Part shown: piece by piece, positions 49,441-60,973 of the stretch
Position numbering within the stretch: position 1 is the stretch's first letter
Layout: each line of letters opens with the position of its first letter
Assembly: GCA_001466705.2 (NCBI GenBank)
Contig: LATX02000182.1
Location: 248,001 to 312,000 of the forward strand
Direction: 5' to 3'
Source: Moniliophthora roreri
Lineage: Eukaryota; Basidiomycota; Agaricomycetes; Agaricales; Marasmiaceae
Length of the DNA stretch: 64,000 nt
Notes under the pieces: generated by a model
Databases searched by the model: none
The model's input: the letters and a program-made list of their open reading frames with translations, nothing else
What the model was told of the DNA's origin: nothing
Program-made: the position numbers and the translations under genes

Positions 49441-50574
49441 CAATTCTGAATATCTGGCAATGCCGAAGGTGATGGCACTAAGAATCCAAAAGCTGGTGGC
49501 AAGAAGACCAAGAAAACGCCTGCTGCTACAAGCAGACCTGTAACTAGAGAAGAAGGCACCATCAGCTGAGAGGTTAGCACTGCCAATGAGCTCTTCAAGC
49601 TTATTATTATCATCAAGCTTATCTGATTTGGCAATGCCAAGACCATTCCAAACAATGATGAGAGCCATAGAAGTAGTAATTGATGTCACAGAACTGATGC
49701 TAGTGATGAGTTAGTGAAGGTGCCAGCAGTGAATGCTGGTCATGGATGCCATGTGAGGACTTGACTTGAGTGAAAATGGAGGGCTGAGGAAAGAATGAGG
49801 TGTCAAGATATCAAGGATAAACAGAGGTGGTAAATGCATGTGAGAGAGAAGTCAGAGAGCTATGAAAAATGCCATTAATCAAGCAGCCTGTCACAATGTG
49901 TTTCAGCCTGTTGGTTGATTGATTTACACAGAAACCTGAGGTGCATGTAGAGTCAGTCAGAAAACAAGATAGGGTCAAGAGAGCACCTAAGAGCAAAGAA
50001 AAAGGAAGGTTTGGAAGTCACTGAATTGCCTGTGTATTGTAGCCTTAATGCAATGAGAAAAATTCTAAATGATTTCTTCTATAATTGTTGCTAATCTGGT
50101 GTGTTTGGGCAACATGGACATGAAAGATGTTAAAAAAACTTGTTGACTCCAGTGTAGAGGTACAAGGAGGATATATAGAATAATAATCATGATAACTGAC
50201 TGTAGATAGTTAGTTTTGAAGAGAAAAGTGAGGTGTTAGGAACACACCTTATACCTGGGGTGGCGACAACAACTACAGGACATTGATGGCAGTGGGAACA
50301 ACAATAATGACTGTGAGAAAGACGTTGGGAACAGGGTTGATGTTAAGGTGCCAGGGACGAGTCATGCAACTCTGGCAGCTGACTCCAACAGATGGTCCAT
50401 GGGAGACTTCAAGAGTCTTGAGAGAGAGTGAAGGTGCTAAGAGAGGAGCTGAGAGAAGCAGGAGAAGGGTGCAACAAGGTGCAGCCAAATTTCCAGTGAT
50501 AGCTGTCTTATTAGACACCACATTCAACCTGATCGTAGTGTCTAATTAGTTCAGATTGATGGGAACCAAAGGTG
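49441..50574 (-). repeat. Right arm of T1, inverted copy of the left arm
   Basis: The complement matches 13,913 to about 15,100 with many transitions: both contain a leucine-rich frame beginning NVVSNK, with TLLLLLSAPLLAP in the middle. The outer end is CCAAAGGTG at 50,574. Confidence 0.6.
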
Positions 50575-50581
50575 GGGGTTC

Positions 50582-52249
50582 AGCTTCCAGATTTCTTAAC
50601 ATTTATTCACATATATTCACATAGAGTCTTAGAGGTTGATGCTAACAATGTATTATTAACATGTTATTAATATGAATTATTCACACATGTTAACAAAAAC
50701 TGAATTGCTCCCCATACTCTACCATACATGCTCATCATTGTCATGTTACAAAAAAGTCTGTCTACAAGAGACTACTGCTTCCCCTTCTTTTGCAATGCAT
50801 ATCCATGCTGGCATTGGTCACCTCCTTCTTGCAGTTGTCTGGAATGCACTAGATTTACTCTGTATTGTTCCATAGCATCATGGCTAGAGGTTCAATGGCT
50901 AGGTTGAACCAGTGTTGGACAGTTATTGACCAGTCAATGACTAGTCAGGCACAGTCAACAGTTACAAGTCATAATGACTCTCCCACACCTATGGCCAATT
51001 AACCCAACCTAGTAATCAACTGATGATGGCTGATAAAATGATAATGCTTCATGTGAACTATCATTCAAAGTAATACTATCTATCTATTCAAGCTTTTCTT
51101 AGCACTGACATCATGTGAAATCATGTATCTGACCTGAGAACTTTATAGTGTGCCTTATATACTCTATTGATAAATTTACAATCTTTTTTTGAAGTGCATG
51201 TATTATCATATGTTATCATATGGAGACCTTACTTATAGAGTACTAGATTCATCAAGAAAACAGCACTCCTCCTTTCCTGACACTTCCTCTGTTCCTTGTA
51301 CTATGCCTCCTTCTGGCAATGAATATTGGTATTGGGATTTCATCAAGAAGCACCCAGACAGGTTGAAGATTTCCAACAATAAGTAGTATGGATGGTGTAA
51401 AGCCTGTCTTGTTAACCATATTGCTACAATAACAGCTGCAGAACAGCAAGAGGTCAATTATAGCTGACAGGGTGCAGTAAGGGATCCAAAAGAAATAGAG
51501 AAAGATTGTAAGCATTATTTACCTAGTCAGGAAAGTCATACTAATATATTACATGCTTTACAGTGTGAGCAAAGATAGACAATCCACTGACTGGGTTGTT
51601 AAAATATGCTGTCTCAACAATCAAAAATCATTTGAAACATTGCAAGCTTTCACCTGTGTCAGCACATGTACAGGCAGGGCTAAAACTCATGCTCAGTATG
51701 TGTTATTTTTACTGGCATCAAGTGCTGGTCAAGCTTGGCCAAGAGTATTTCCAAATGGGGACAAGTCAAATGTCAAAATAACCCAGTCACTTTAACTCAA
51801 ATTTGGCTGAGTCATAACTGCAGTTGACTAGTCAATGACTGGCACAACACTGGGTCAAACAACAGGCATGAGAGCAGATCTTCTTGTGGACTCCTCGGGT
51901 TACACAGTATCATATGCTTAGGTGGCTGTTTATTGCTATTCTTGTTTCAGCTTTGGTATACAGGGCTTTGACAATGCAGAGGAATGTCTCAGGTATATCA
52001 TATCTTGCTAGAGTTTTCCACAGGTAATCATAGTACTACCTTGTTGTATGCTTTTTCTTGGTCCAGTCCCTCTATTTTTCTGGGTGATGATTAAGACGCA
52101 ACAAGGCAATGAGCTTGAATGAGGTGTGGCTTACCAACAGCTTGGCTCGGTGCAAAGTTATTGTCACAAGTTGTGGCATTTATAAAAAGTAAGGCCTCTA
52201 GAGAGCATTTTGTGACAGTTTGACAGAGATTCATCCTCTATTTCCAGAC
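50582..52249. other. Relic sequence with a possible BED-type zinc-finger fragment
   Basis: Mostly CpG-poor, undefined DNA. At 51,302-51,480 a plus-strand reading gives NEYWYWDFIKKHPDRLKISN, a stop, then YGWCKACLVNHIATITAAE, which resembles the start of a hAT-type transposase zinc finger (C-x2-C). The matching H-x-H part could not be secured. TTGACTAGTCAATGACTGG-like phrases recur at about 50,930 and 51,825, possibly arms of a small element of about 0.9 kb. Confidence 0.3.
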
Positions 52250-52893
52250 ATGCTCTCCTTGTTATTTTGTGATGGTCCTGAGTTTGAACATTGAAAGAAA
52301 ACACCTTTTGTCCCTCTGAAGGTTCATAATGTCAGCTCAATCAAAGAATAGAAACCTATTTTGCTTTTAGGTGACACTTTCAGAAGTTTATGCTGTTGTT
52401 CCTCAAGACCTTCATAAGAGCACAGTCAAGGGCTTGTCTTATGTTGTTCAAGACATATTTCTTGCCTTTTTACTTTATAAGTTGGCTTGGTTCATTCCTC
52501 CTTTCCAACTTTTCATCATAATGAAGGGTGTTCTATGGGTGCTTTATTGGTTCTGCCAGGGAATCCTCCTCACTTTGTTATAGTGCCTTGCTCATGAGGC
52601 AAGCCATGGGAATGTATCTCCTCATGGCTGGATCAATAATAGAGTTGGATTCATCTTACACATAGTGAGTCCCTTCCTCTACTGTATCCCACTAGGCTGT
52701 TGTCCTACTTTGCTTCTAGTTGCTTCTAGTTCCTTACTTCACATGGAAGTTCTCACACTGTGCTCATCATAAAGCCACAATCTCTGTCAAGCAAGATGTC
52801 AACTACGTTCCACCAATGAGATCTAGCTTCAGACTACCTCCCTGGCACATTGCCTGAACATGTGATTACCACAAGATTTTTGAAGAGACACCA

Positions 52894-53295
52894 TGTTACG
52901 GACACACAGGTATCATGGGATTGCGTAGCGGATGATCAGACTTCTTACTTCTTTCTTTTGACAATGTTCTATTCCTTTTGATCCAGTTTAGGTAGAACCC
53001 TTCCTTTTTCCCTCCATCTCTTCCTGTGAACGATTACTTAGCAATTCTTTTATGTTCTCTTGGTTTCTTTTAGTTTCCTTATCAAGTACTGTTGTCTTGT
53101 ATTTAAGCACTCAAGTTGGGACTCTGTATCCTCAGCTTGACCTAGTTAATTATCACTTGTGTCAACACCTCAACTGAAGGATCTCTGAACTTCAGCATCT
53201 ACTGAACGAACTCGAACTTGAACTTGTAACTATTAACGAAGGGAGTATCCTTTCGAAGGTAGTTAGGTTGACGTTGCTGCGCAAGTAACATAACA
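52894..53295 (+). mobile_element. Solo LTR (gypsy-related), 402 bp
   Basis: Starts TGTTACGG and ends GCGCAAGTAACATAACA, sharing its 3' end and CAGCTTGACCTAGTTAA with gypsy A and B LTRs. CACCA occurs immediately before (52,889-52,893) and after (53,296-53,300). It keeps several CpGs, so it is young. It left by LTR-LTR recombination and sits within the desaturase coding sequence. Confidence 0.9.
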
Positions 53296-53605
53296 CACCA
53301 ATGTATATGTCCTATCACATGTTCTTGACACCTTTGTGTCCTGGGTATTGGAACTGATAAGACACCAGGAACAGGCTTTACCTGGCGTCAGATTAGACTG
53401 ATTCTGTGTGGAAATCAGGCATACTTTATTGCACCTCTCCTCTGCCCTCCATTGCACCTCTTACATCCTCTCCAAGTCTTCAAGTTCCCTCTGGACCACC
53501 TGCCAGTGGGTGATTCCTTCCAGCGACAGTGACTCATCACTGGCCCCTCAACTTCAGCCATCAATCATATGGTCCTTTGTCATCATACCCATACTCCTCA
53601 TTATT

Positions 53606-55990
53606 GCTCATCATTGTTCCCACTGTCCCAGACACTATTTGGCCACTAGTTCTTCACTGCCGGCCTCAGCAGCTCATTGACTCATGTGACTCGTCACCAG
53701 TTCTGCCATGTCAACCATTGCTCCCATAGCCTTCATTGTCATTCCAAATGCCCTTATCATTGCCCAGAGTAGCCATTGTTGTCATAGTCTCAATACTATG
53801 AAAGTATTATCAGTGCTAACATTTTATTTAGATGTTTACCATGACCAGTTTCAAGGTGCACTCTAATCTGTGCCCCTTGTCATCGTTCCCACTGTCCCAG
53901 ACACTATTTGGCCACTGGTTCTTCACTGCTGGCCTCAGCCATTGACTCATGTAACACATCACCAGTTCCGCCACATCAATCATTGCTCCCATGGCCTCCA
54001 TCATTGCCATTGCCCAGTAGCCATCATTATAGAGAAGAATTTCAGGTGCATCCTAGTATTATGAAAGAATCTTCAATGCTAACATTTTGTCTATAGATTC
54101 AAATTAATGTTGTTACTTACTTCCACTGTATCTCTGCAACCACAATGAAGACATTCAATGTACTCTTTCCTCTTCCTATTGTCCCTCTTCCAACCTTGAC
54201 AATTCCACTGGACCCATCCAGAGGGTGGCATCTGGGAGAGAGAAGTAGTTATTGGGAGACGTGGGAATGCTTGATGAGTGACTGAAATGGTGAGGACTAA
54301 GGGACAGTGGATATATACATTGGACATTGAGTTACACTTCATGGGAGGCATTTTCTACCCACTCTGCTACTTATCTCAATATGGCTTTCTTGTTTTGTGT
54401 GTGGTGTGACTATCTTGCTACCCTATGCATTGGAACTAGAATGCAGTATATTATTGTACAGAACTCAATATTTAGTCTCACTTACACAGTGTAATCTATA
54501 CATGTGTACTCCTAGTTGTGTCTGTCTTAAACTGGGGCACACCTGGAAACTATGATTGGTCCAAGTCCCTAGCACCTGATAAGTGCTGGTTGTCTATCTC
54601 CTCGATCCCAACTTCATTGCAAGGGTTTTCACCAGCCTACCACCTTCAGAAGAGCACAGGTGAGTATTAGCCATTAATATCATTGTATATTGAGCTCTAC
54701 AGATGTCTCAGTATCTGGTTGATGGTGCAATAGCGTAATTCCAGTCAAAAATCTAAGAAACTCACCTCTTCTGAAGGTTCATCAGCTCCNGCTCATCATT
54801 GTTCCCACTGTCCCAGACACTATTTGGCCACTAGTTCTTCACTGCCGGCCTCAGCAGCTCATTGACTCATGTGACTCGTCACCAGTTCTGCCATGTCAAC
54901 CATTGCTCCCATAGCCTTCATTGTCATTCCAAATGCCCTTATCATTGCCCAGAGTAGCCATTGTTGTCATAGTCTCAATACTATGAAAGTATTATCAGTG
55001 CTAACATTTTATTTAGATGTTTACCATGACCAGTTTCAAGGTGCACTCTAATCTGTGCCCCTTGTCATCGTTCCCACTGTCCCAGACACTATTTGGCCAC
55101 TGGTTCTTCACTGCTGGCCTCAGCCATTGACTCATGTAACACATCACCAGTTCCGCCACATCAATCATTGCTCCCATGGCCTCCATCATTGCCATTGCCC
55201 AGTAGCCATCATTATAGAGAAGAATTTCAGGTGCATCCTAGTATTATGAAAGAATCTTCAATGCTAACATTTTGTCTATAGATTCAAATTAATGTTGTTA
55301 CTTACTTCCATGCTGTATCTCTGCAACCACAATGAAGACATTCAATGTACTCTTTCCCCTTCCTATTGTCCCTCTTCCAACCTTGACAATTCCACTGCAC
55401 CCATCCAGAGGGTGGCATCAGAAGGGTGGCATCTGGGAGAGAGAGATAGTTATTGGGAGATGTGGGAATGCTTGATGAGTGACTGAAATGGTGAGAACTA
55501 AGGGACAGTGGATATATACATTGGACATTGAGTTACACTTCATGGGAGGCATTTTCTACCCACTCTGCTACTTATCTCAATATGGCTTTCTTGTTTTGTG
55601 TGTGGTGTGACTATCTTGCTACCCTATGCATTGGAACTAGAATGCAGTATATTATTGTACAGAACTCAATATTTAGTCTCACTTACACAGTGTAATCTAT
55701 ACATGTGTACTCCTAGTTGTGTGTCTATCTTAAACTGGGGCATGCCCAGAAACTATGATTGGTCCAAGTCTCTAGTGCCTGATAAGCGCTGGTTGTCTAT
55801 CTCCTCAATCCTGACTTCATTGCAAGGGTTTTCACCAATCTACCACCTTCAGAAGAGCACAGGTGAATATTAGCCATTAATATCATTGTATATTGAGCTC
55901 TACAGATGTCTTAGTATCTGGTTGATGGTGCAATAGTGTAATTCTGGTCAAAAATCTGAGAAACTCACCTCTTCTGAAGGTTCATCAGCT
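53606..55990 (+). repeat. About 1.2-kb direct repeat across an N
   Basis: 53,606-54,789 and 54,791 to about 55,990 are colinear copies; the N is at 54,790. They differ by a few substitutions and small indels, such as an extra AGAAGGGTGGCATC in the second near 55,420. Unmerged haplotype contigs or a true duplication are both possible. Confidence 0.7.
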
Positions 55991-56898
55991 TCTGTAACAC
56001 TCAGTGCCATTATTTTACTCAATATACCAGTCTAGAAGTACTTTAGTATCACAAAAGAATGTATTAAGCAACTATCCTAGCATCATCCCTAGGAGAGAAT
56101 CTGTGCATCAAGTCAGAAGTCACTAAAAACTGAGAAACTCACCACTTTCTTGTAATTTCTGGTTTTTTTGATTCCCCTCTGAGTCTGTGGCTAAAAACCA
56201 GGCAATTAACTATCATTTAAAATATTTAGGAGCTTTCTGGAGCTTTTGAGAGCAAATGGACTTGGGGAACATGGTGGTCGGGTTGAGGTTGTGTCCCAGA
56301 CAGACATTGATGCGTAACTACATGTTGATCATACATGATCTTCAACTCAAATCAATGTCCCACTGCAAACTTAGAGCTAGACACCACTATATTCTCTTTT
56401 TCTGCTCTATATGATGACCTTTTTCACTTGCTGCACAGGGACTACAACAGAAAGCTGTTCCACGTGCAACGCTGCACTATTCTGAGACATCAAGATACTA
56501 TTCAAGTCAACCCAGAAGAGATTCGCCATCTCAGGACAGGCACCAGACTCTGGATGGCCTAACACTTCATGTGTCCTCAAACAGAATCCCACAGCTGCAA
56601 AATCCAGAGAGCATTATCATTCAATAATACAAAGATACACTGTGAACTATTAAGATCTTGGTAGCTAAGTGTGGTACACAGGAGCCTGAAAATTGTGAGT
56701 GCATGTTATGAGGCAAGACTGAAGATTGACCATACCCTGATGTCTACCACTGATGATGCTACACGCCACAACCTTCACAGCTATTTGGCTATGAACAAAC
56801 ACAGTATCTAGCTGTCATGTAGCTGGGCAAACGATAGCGAATCTGTGACAGTGCGCTTCACTATGCGAACTCACTCCGTAAGTTACACCCGTACTCCA
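55991..56898. other. Interior of T2, nothing identified
   Basis: CpG-poor sequence with a short open frame at 56,335-56,562 (75 codons, no recognised motif). CpG content rises sharply from about 56,820. Confidence 0.3.
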
Positions 56899-57470
56899 TC
56901 ACCTCCACTCTGACGTCCAACGGTCTTGGTATGGCCGCTGGGAATGGATAGGCGTTTGCATCAAGTATTTCAGCTGCTTGGTTTTAGATCGAAGAATGTT
57001 CTTTTTTGTCATGATGCTGAGGTTGCCGAACATGCGAAGTGACAAGGAAATAGGTTCGAACTTTGCAGTCAGAAAGTCTTCAAGTATGTTGTTTGGACAT
57101 GGAATCTGGAGGACAAGCAAAGAACAGGCTTGAGACTAGAGCGGCATATGGCTTTCAACCAGAGATCATGATACGCTCACCTTACTTAAATGTCAAAGGC
57201 AAATGCATGAAACCCTTCCTAACTCTTCATACGGACCCAAGGGACCACATATCAAACTCCAGGCCAGGGTATGAGAGAATAATGAACCATACCATGCATC
57301 CCTCATGTCCAGAAACACGCATTCCCGGGCTTCGAGTATTCGTGTAATATGAGGGATGCACTAGGACGGAGTGAAGATGCCGCTTGCAAGGATAGAAGAC
57401 GACACGTTGTAAGACTTGTGAGGGAAGAACGGTGAACCGTTGTGTGAGTGAAAGTATTTGCCGCCGTCAT
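56899..57470 (-). pseudogene. CpG-retaining gene-like segment inside T2
   Basis: On the minus strand, an ATG at 57,468-57,470 opens a serine/threonine/arginine-rich start (MTAANTFTHTTVHRSS, then LTTCRLLSLQAASS) resembling a mitochondrial presequence, followed by LHEYSKPGN and a candidate donor. A terminal exon-like frame begins after the acceptor TGTCCTCCAG near 57,107 with IPCPNNILEDFLTAKFEP and ends at a TGA at 56,899-56,901. The middle could not be joined in frame. It could be a captured host gene fragment or a decaying host gene. I do not recognise the product. Confidence 0.3.
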
Positions 57471-59092
57471 GGTGCAGTTTAGGACAGGAAATGGTTATTC
57501 AATAGTAATCATTGTTGACATCTAGACAGACAGTTAGTAATAGAAATTCCCGGTAGGATTGAGACATACCTAATATTTTATTTTTATTATTATTATTATC
57601 TTGAGCGGACGACAACAACGACGGCAACGACGAGGGCATTCGGAACGACGACGAAGGCCGTGGGAGCAATGGTTGACGTGGCAGAACCGGTGACGAGTCA
57701 CATGAGTCGATGAGTCGCTGAGGCCGGCAGTGAAGAACCAGCGGCCAAATGGTGCCCGGGGCCGGTGATGAGTCACTGTCGCCGGAAGTGATCACCCACC
57801 GGCAGGCGGTCCAGGGGGAACTTGAAGACTTGGAGAGGATGTAAGAGGTGCGATGGAGGGCAGAGGAAGGTGCAATGAGACAGAATCAGTATCAGTTCCA
57901 ATACCCAGGACACAAAGGTGTTCTTGATGCAAGTTTAATCAAAATGGTTCTCCACGGCACCCTCTTGGGACCAATGTGAGAGTGGCTTCATTTGCTCGCT
58001 TACCAGCACTTCAAAGCATTTCACTCCGACGTCAGCATTGTTCAAGCCGTAGGAACGTACTAAAATCACAGCAAGCGACATTGGTCTAGTCGCTATGATA
58101 GTAATGTTTTGCATATGGACTTCTTGGGTTGGTTTGACCGCTTTCGCTACAATATACTTGGTTCCTTGGATGGTCAGCAAGTCCGAAATCCATTTACGCC
58201 GACTCTCTGACGACAGATATAGATGACCAACCACTGGATTGTGATGCTCACCTATCTTCATCACTCTGATCCGACCATACCCTATTATCGCAACAACGAG
58301 TGGACATTTCTACGAGGAGCTATCGCAACCGTCGACCGCCCACTTCTAGGATGGATACGTCGAATCTTCCTCCATAACGTTTCTCACAATCACGTTTGTT
58401 GCCTCTCCGATTCTCTTGTTATTGACATCCTACATAGGTGTCACACCACTTGTTCTCTGACATTCCATTCTGTGAGTAAATACACAGAGTACAGAGCCGA
58501 ATAGGGTGCTCTTTCTTAGACAATCAACCACTTGCAACGGCTCTAATCAAGAAAGTGCTTCTACGGTGAGTCCTCACAACATTAGTTGTATTCTACTCAT
58601 ATTGTTATGCAAATAGAATACGTTCCGAGCGCTGTACCGGACATTTACTCAATGCAAATTCATTGAAGATAAAGGTGATATCGTGTTTTACAAGAACCGA
58701 GAAGGCAGAGCTGCCCGCGTTCTTGCTACCTCTTTTCAGGCTACCCGAACCGTGTACGAAATTCGGGACTCAGATTTCTTGGACCGCACACCTACGCATA
58801 TAGAAGATTTACTTTAACAGAATATAGGAGGGCGTCGAGGCATGTAATTTGTTCCCGTCAGCCCATCCCAGCCAGCCAGTAAGTAAACTCGTGTACACTG
58901 TTTCTTGGCTGCTCTTCATGGTTGAAGGATGTTCCAACCATTTCATGACGAAGTGCGTGAAACCGTCGCACAATGAAACCATTCGTGGCATAGATGAGTA
59001 CGTAGCAACACCGGTTTTTGGACTATAGTAACATGGGCGTGATTGACGAGAACATACAACACATAAATGGCATACGACCACCAACAAGCCTT

Positions 59093-60468
59093 TTAAGGGG
59101 CGTGAAGGGTAGAGAGGAACGCCTCGCCGGCAGAAGTCTTGTGCTCGACCTTCTTGGGACCTTTCTTCTTCTGGCGCTCCTGCTTGACTGTAGAGGATGA
59201 GTGATGTGAATAATGTAATACGAAAAAGAATCGCTCACGGAGTTCCTGCCTCCTGATGGTCTTTGCGTAGGGGTTAAGGCGGAAGAGAACGGCCTTGTTG
59301 ACGAGAGGGTTCTTCTTTTGTGTCCAGGGACGCTTCTGGGTCTTCTGGCCAGCAGGGCGGACGATGGACTGGATCTCGGTGCTGTTGATGAGACGGGTAA
59401 CGTCGGGATTGGAGATCTTGGCAGTGGGGAGGCTAAAGCAAGATATTAGCCGCTACATGCATGGCGATTACACAGAAACTTACAAGTAGTCCTTCTTGTG
59501 GGTGGAAGCCTTGTCGAAGGTTCCGAAGACCTCGTCCAAGAGGCCGAAAGCACCCTCCGTCCAGATAACGAAGCGACCCAAGTGACCACCAGGTGCGAGC
59601 TGCAAAAGGTTGAGTCCCCTGACGTTAACAACCTCGACACCAGGAAGGTTGCGGAATGCTCGAACAATACCGTTGTCTTCGTTGTAGACAACGAGAGGAC
59701 CACGGCGTTGACGGTGCCTGCGGTTCCTCATCTTTCCTTTACCGGCACGCAATTTGCGAGAATTGGAGACCTTGACGACGTCGGCGTAGGCGTGGAGAGA
59801 CTTGAGGAGAGTAACAGCTTCCTTGGTTTTCTTGAAAGACTCGACCTCGTTGGAGATGACCAAGGGAACTTCCTCGATCTGCTCAATGCGGTGACCACGA
59901 GCAAGGACGAGAGAAGGGAGAGCAGATGCGGCAAGGGCAGAAACAACAGCAAACCGGCGTTGGTTCTGGTTCACCTTGACATGCCATTTGCGCCAGGTCT
60001 TGGTAGGAGCGAACATACGACCACCGCGGCACATGTTACCGAATGCAGCCTATAATAAAGTCAGAAATGTGCAATTTCCAGATTCCACAAAACCCACACC
60101 TGTCCGGAACGATGAGTTCCTCCACCTCCGACACGGGGAATACGGGCGACGGCACGACCAGTACCCCAAGATTCAGCAGAAGTCTGATGGCCAGCCTTCT
60201 CGCTCACGGCGTAAGCCTGCCTTTTGTTCTTAGCGATGCTTTCTATGATTTGGAAGTCAGAAGAAGAAAAAAGTCCAGCGTGAACATTGTACTCACTATG
60301 CACCTGAGCTACAACATCAAGCCTGATCGGTGCAGTAAGAACTGCAGGGAGGGGAAGGGAGGTCGAGGCCTCTGTAAAAGCCAAGTCAGTCCATGGTCAA
60401 CGTTCATGAAGTAAGCCCTGCATACCACCAGCGGTCGAGCGAATATTAACGGTGGGTCTTGAGGCCAT
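59093..60468 (-). CDS. RPL4: Large-subunit ribosomal protein L4 (uL4), 371 aa
   Basis: Cytosolic ribosomal protein uL4. It binds 25S rRNA with a long loop that lines the peptide exit tunnel. Exons: 60,426-60,468, 60,297-60,371, 60,100-60,242, 59,484-60,049, 59,239-59,432 and 59,093-59,187, together 1116 nt. The sequence shows [91 protein letters not shown] and [19 protein letters not shown], and a lysine-rich tail. All introns are 50-54 nt GT-AG. Length fits fungal L4. High CpG and clean frames mark it as an active gene. Confidence 0.97.
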
Positions 60469-60973
60469 CGTCGGTGAGTCTTGATTCTTGATGCTACACT
60501 CCAAAATTACCTGTGGATGGTGATGAGTAGAAATTAGGCTTTTGCCGAACTTGCAACTGTACAGTTGGAAAATTAAGGTTCAGAATGGCACGTGAGCTCA
60601 ATGCCTGGACGCGATCACTTGGGCATGGGCGCCCCGACTTCACCGAGAACACCATAGAGGATTCTCACCAATCTGCTCCTCTTGTGTTCACTAGCCTCAA
60701 ATTCAGGGACTTTGAAGAATATGAAGCGAGGCAGTAGGTTATATTGACCGACGTTTTACAGGGTTGTTGTCATTGAGACCAGCGGGTACCAGGGTCCAGC
60801 GGGCGTTCTGGAGACCCATCTATCCTCATTTATTTGGGACTATCAGTGATCTACAGTCCATTCGGAGCGTCGACATGTGGATTTACTGATGCCATTCAAT
60901 GGTAAAGAGTTATAAGCCTCGCCAGCGTCAAACTCGGGAGCAGGACACGGGTGTTCTCCCCAATTAACTCCTC
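60469..60973. other. Divergent promoter region between RPL4 and the receptor gene
   Basis: Both flanking genes start here and run outward. A 50-codon frame begins at ATG 60,585 (MARELNAWTRSLGHGRPDF) and stops at 60,737; it has no intron evidence or recognisable domain and may be chance. No clear TATA box or RNA gene was seen. Confidence 0.4.

Larger units (their letters stand above)
53329..57920. mobile_element. TIR element T2 (4.6 kb) inside the desaturase gene
   Basis: The left end CACCTTTGTGTCCTGGGTATT at 53,329 is matched in inverted form by the right end at 57,920. TTCTTGA flanks both ends (53,322-53,328 and 57,921-57,927), a 7-base duplication, or 8 if GTTCTTGA with one terminal base shift. 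The arms share several hundred bases of GCC/ACC-rich sequence. The termini share CACCTTTG with T1, so they are probably one hAT-like superfamily. No transposase was recognised. The right arm (57,500-57,920) keeps its CpGs while the left arm has lost most. Confidence 0.65.
52250..58817 (+). pseudogene. Delta-12-type fatty-acid desaturase gene broken by two insertions
   Basis: The left part starts ATG at 52,250 and has an intron at 52,322-52,370. It reads KTPFVPLK-VTLSEVYAVV, then the first histidine box AHEASHGNVSPHGWINN (about 52,591-52,641) and the second box SHCAHHKA (about 52,752-52,775), ending FEETP at the solo LTR. The right part resumes at about 57,943 with GSPRHPLGTN-HFTPTSALF, NHWIVMLTYLHHSDP, the third box NHVSHHLFSDIPF across an intron, and FRALYRTFTQCKF, ending at a TAA at 58,815-58,817. 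Such enzymes make linoleate from oleate in the ER. Broken points: TGA in the first exon (52,295), TAG near 58,052, a phase mismatch near 58,566-58,618, the solo LTR and the 4.6-kb TIR element. Confidence 0.75.

Noticed and set aside
59498..60055. 185-codon plus-strand open frame
   Set aside because: Antisense to the large RPL4 exon; RPL4 is unambiguous.
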